From NCBI GenBank assembly GCA_002342225.1, contig DDPO01000001.1, positions 737-8,553 on the forward strand: a stretch of DNA of 7,817 nucleotides, given 5' to 3'. Both the position numbers and the translations under genes were made by a program. Below are positions 6,640-7,817 of the stretch, in pieces. Within the stretch, counting starts at the first letter, position 1, and every line of letters begins with the position of its first letter. The notes under the pieces were generated by a model. The model was given only the letters and a program-made list of their open reading frames with translations. It was not told the DNA's origin and made no database searches. The stretch is from Bdellovibrionaceae bacterium UBA2466 (lineage in GTDB: Bacteria > Bdellovibrionota > FAC87 > UBA2466).

Positions 6640-7341
6640 TTAGTCCAAGTACAGATCTTTACCCTGAACCACTCTTTTTCTAAGTGTCTCTGGCTTCATT
6701 TCCGCTAGTAATTTCAGCTGCTTCTGAAGCTCCTTCAAAAATAAGGGGTTGGGTTTAAGAGCTTCCTCCAAACGGCTAACCGCTTTTTCACGAGGCAATT
6801 TCTGCGCTTCTGACCATAGATCTTCAAAAATCAATTGTGTCGAACCCATAGCCAGAGACGGAAAAGCCCCTTCATCTACTTCTCCATATCCGACTATTAG
6901 TCCCCGATTCCAAAGCGGCTTTAAAACTTTATGATAAGTTCCCTCAAGTGCTTGTCCTTGAAGCTTTACCTTTTTCTTAAGGGCTTTCGTTGAAAGCGGG
7001 GACTCCTCTTCCAATGTTTGAAGTATGGACAAACTCCCCCTAGAAAGGCCTGATATTTTTCCTAGGCATGCCAAAAGCCCTACAAATACTTCTCTCGAAA
7101 AAAATGTGGCCCTTCCGCGAAACCATTTGGAATAGACAACTTTATTGCATCTCGAAAGCTCTTCTCTCAGATGCCACAAATTTGCGACTCGGCTATCCCC
7201 TGAGTCATCCCACTCCCATCGCATTTGGCTTCGGGGAAACATCTCTCCCCACAAAGAGGGTGGTTCTTTTTGGTTCTTAATGGGGAAAACTAAGAGTGCT
7301 CCGCGTCGATTGATAGCCTCGATCGCTTTCGTCTTTTTCAT
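6640..7341 (-). CDS. Winged-helix protein resembling AlkZ-related (HTH_42-like) proteins
   Basis: The 233-residue protein has no signal peptide and is basic and probably cytosolic. Residues 13-30 (RGALLVFPIKNQKEPPSLW) and 66-85 (KVVYSKWFRGRATFFSREVF) recall the conserved blocks of proteins annotated as AlkZ-related. Residues 100-150 fit a winged helix: helix GSLSILQTLEEE, PLSTKALKKKV, recognition-type helix GTYHKVLKPLWNRGLIV, then strand GYGEV. A Leu- and Lys-rich helical tail (180-225) follows. True AlkZ/YcaQ DNA glycosylases are about 400 residues with a catalytic glutamine motif (QxQ or QxD) that I do not see here, so this is not called a glycosylase. It may bind nucleic acid or regulate. 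The start has no Shine-Dalgarno. It lies upstream of kdsB on the same strand (43-bp gap, separate promoter) and is divergent from the SDR gene. The family link is from memory of motifs and is moderate. Confidence 0.8.
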   Translation of the reverse strand: MKKTKAIEAINRRGALLVFPIKNQKEPPSLWGEMFPRSQMRWEWDDSGDSRVANLWHLREELSRCNKVVYSKWFRGRATFFSREVFVGLLACLGKISGLSRGSLSILQTLEEESPLSTKALKKKVKLQGQALEGTYHKVLKPLWNRGLIVGYGEVDEGAFPSLAMGSTQLIFEDLWSEAQKLPREKAVSRLEEALKPNPLFLKELQKQLKLLAEMKPETLRKRVVQGKDLYLD

Positions 7342-7348
7342 AGGACTA

Positions 7349-7381
7349 AAAATACCCGAATTTCAACTTTAATGGTATTTT
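7349..7381. promoter_or_regulatory. Inverted repeat with -10-like arms in the divergent promoter region
   Basis: AAAATACC (7349-7356) and GGTATTTT (7374-7381) form a perfect 8-bp inverted repeat with a 17-bp spacer, in the 48-bp gap between two divergent genes. Each arm contains TATTTT, reading outward toward its own gene, which ends 7 nt before the - strand ATG and 8 nt before the + strand ATG. This could be a pair of divergent -10 elements, an operator, or both. No convincing -35 is seen on either strand. Confidence 0.4.
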
Positions 7382-7389
7382 GTTCTACT

Positions 7390-7817
7390 ATGAAAAAAGT
7401 TGCGATTGCGGGTGCTGCTGGTTTTGTCGGGTCCAATTTAATTCCCCTACTTTCTAAAAAGTATTCCATACGGGCCTTGGGTCGATCGGCCCGAAAAAGT
7501 GAGAATCCCCAATTGGAATGGAAACAGACCGAGCTTTTCTCAACTTCTAGCACTGTTGAGGCCTTAAAAGATATTGATGTTGCAATTTACTTGGTTCATT
7601 CCATGATGCCTTCCTCAAGGCTTTTTCAAGGAGACTTTCACGACACCGATCTTCTTCTGGCCGACAACTTCTCAAGAGCATGTAAAAAAAATAATGTAAA
7701 AAGGATTATTTACTTGGGAGGCCTTGTTCCGGAAGGGTACATCAGCCCCCACCTCCAAAGTCGTCAAGAAGTAGAAGATGTTTTAAAAGACTCTGGCATT
7801 CCAGTGACTGTCTTACG
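7390..7817 (+). CDS. Atypical SDR-family NAD(P)-binding protein, YbjT-like (3' truncated by window edge)
   Basis: The open frame runs from ATG at 7390 to the window end: 142 complete codons and no stop. The N-terminus is a Rossmann fold with the nucleotide-binding GAAGFVG (8-14) after the strand KKVAI. The family marks are YLVHSM (67-72), the helix ADNFSRACKKNNVKRIIYLGG (91-111), and HLQSRQEVEDVL with a following IPVTVL (121-142). These fit the extended or atypical SDRs (YbjT-like, often carrying a C-terminal DUF2867 domain), which bind NAD(P) and lack a clear Tyr-Lys catalytic pair in this part. The substrate cannot be told from sequence. The start has no Shine-Dalgarno, and ATG follows a -10-like TATTTT by 8 nt. 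It is divergent from the winged-helix gene and may share its control region. Confidence 0.88.
   Translation, partial: MKKVAIAGAAGFVGSNLIPLLSKKYSIRALGRSARKSENPQLEWKQTELFSTSSTVEALKDIDVAIYLVHSMMPSSRLFQGDFHDTDLLLADNFSRACKKNNVKRIIYLGGLVPEGYISPHLQSRQEVEDVLKDSGIPVTVL

Noticed and set aside
7338..7553. 71-aa open frame on the - strand overlapping the SDR and winged-helix gene starts
   Set aside because: It lies antisense to the SDR gene, which has clear family motifs. It shows no domain, signal or ribosome site of its own.

Overview
The window looks like ordinary chromosome from a Gram-negative bacterium. It has an LPS gene (kdsB), a lipobox-like outer-envelope protein, a periplasmic thiol oxidoreductase and signal peptides. 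Gene density is high, GC is moderate (low to mid 40s by eye), and there is no trace of mobile DNA, CRISPR, tRNA or rRNA. The kdsB-pyrG pair and the style of the envelope proteins fit the Bdellovibrionota or former deltaproteobacteria. That placement is an inference from gene content, not a proven assignment.

Left block, all on the + strand (1-4066). The tail of an unidentified gene (1-105) overlaps a TTG-started secreted protein of 373 aa. A CsgG/FlgT-like surface protein follows. The pair look like two halves of a FlgT-type envelope module. Next come lipB (octanoyltransferase) and a membrane-anchored protein that joins a SurA-like chaperone segment to a DsbA-like thioredoxin domain. A strong bidirectional terminator (4084-4119) closes the block.

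Right block, mostly on the - strand (4144-7341). In transcription order it holds a winged-helix protein resembling AlkZ-related proteins, then kdsB and pyrG. A strong sigma70-like promoter lies between the winged-helix gene and kdsB. kdsB and pyrG overlap by ATGA and are a plausible translationally coupled unit: PyrG makes CTP and KdsB uses CTP to activate Kdo for lipid A-core synthesis. At the right edge, divergent from the winged-helix gene, an atypical SDR (YLVHSM type) begins at 7390 and runs off the window.

The most interesting non-coding signal concerns translation starts. The genes with clear Shine-Dalgarno sequences (the TTG-started gene, the SurA-DsbA gene and pyrG) all lie close behind or overlap an upstream gene. 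Genes that probably head transcripts lack one and have -10-like hexamers ending only about 7-11 nt before the start codon, which suggests leaderless or very short-leader mRNAs. I see no clear novel defence or mobile system. All intergenic gaps are under 100 bp, so no stretch over 300 bases lacks a gene.
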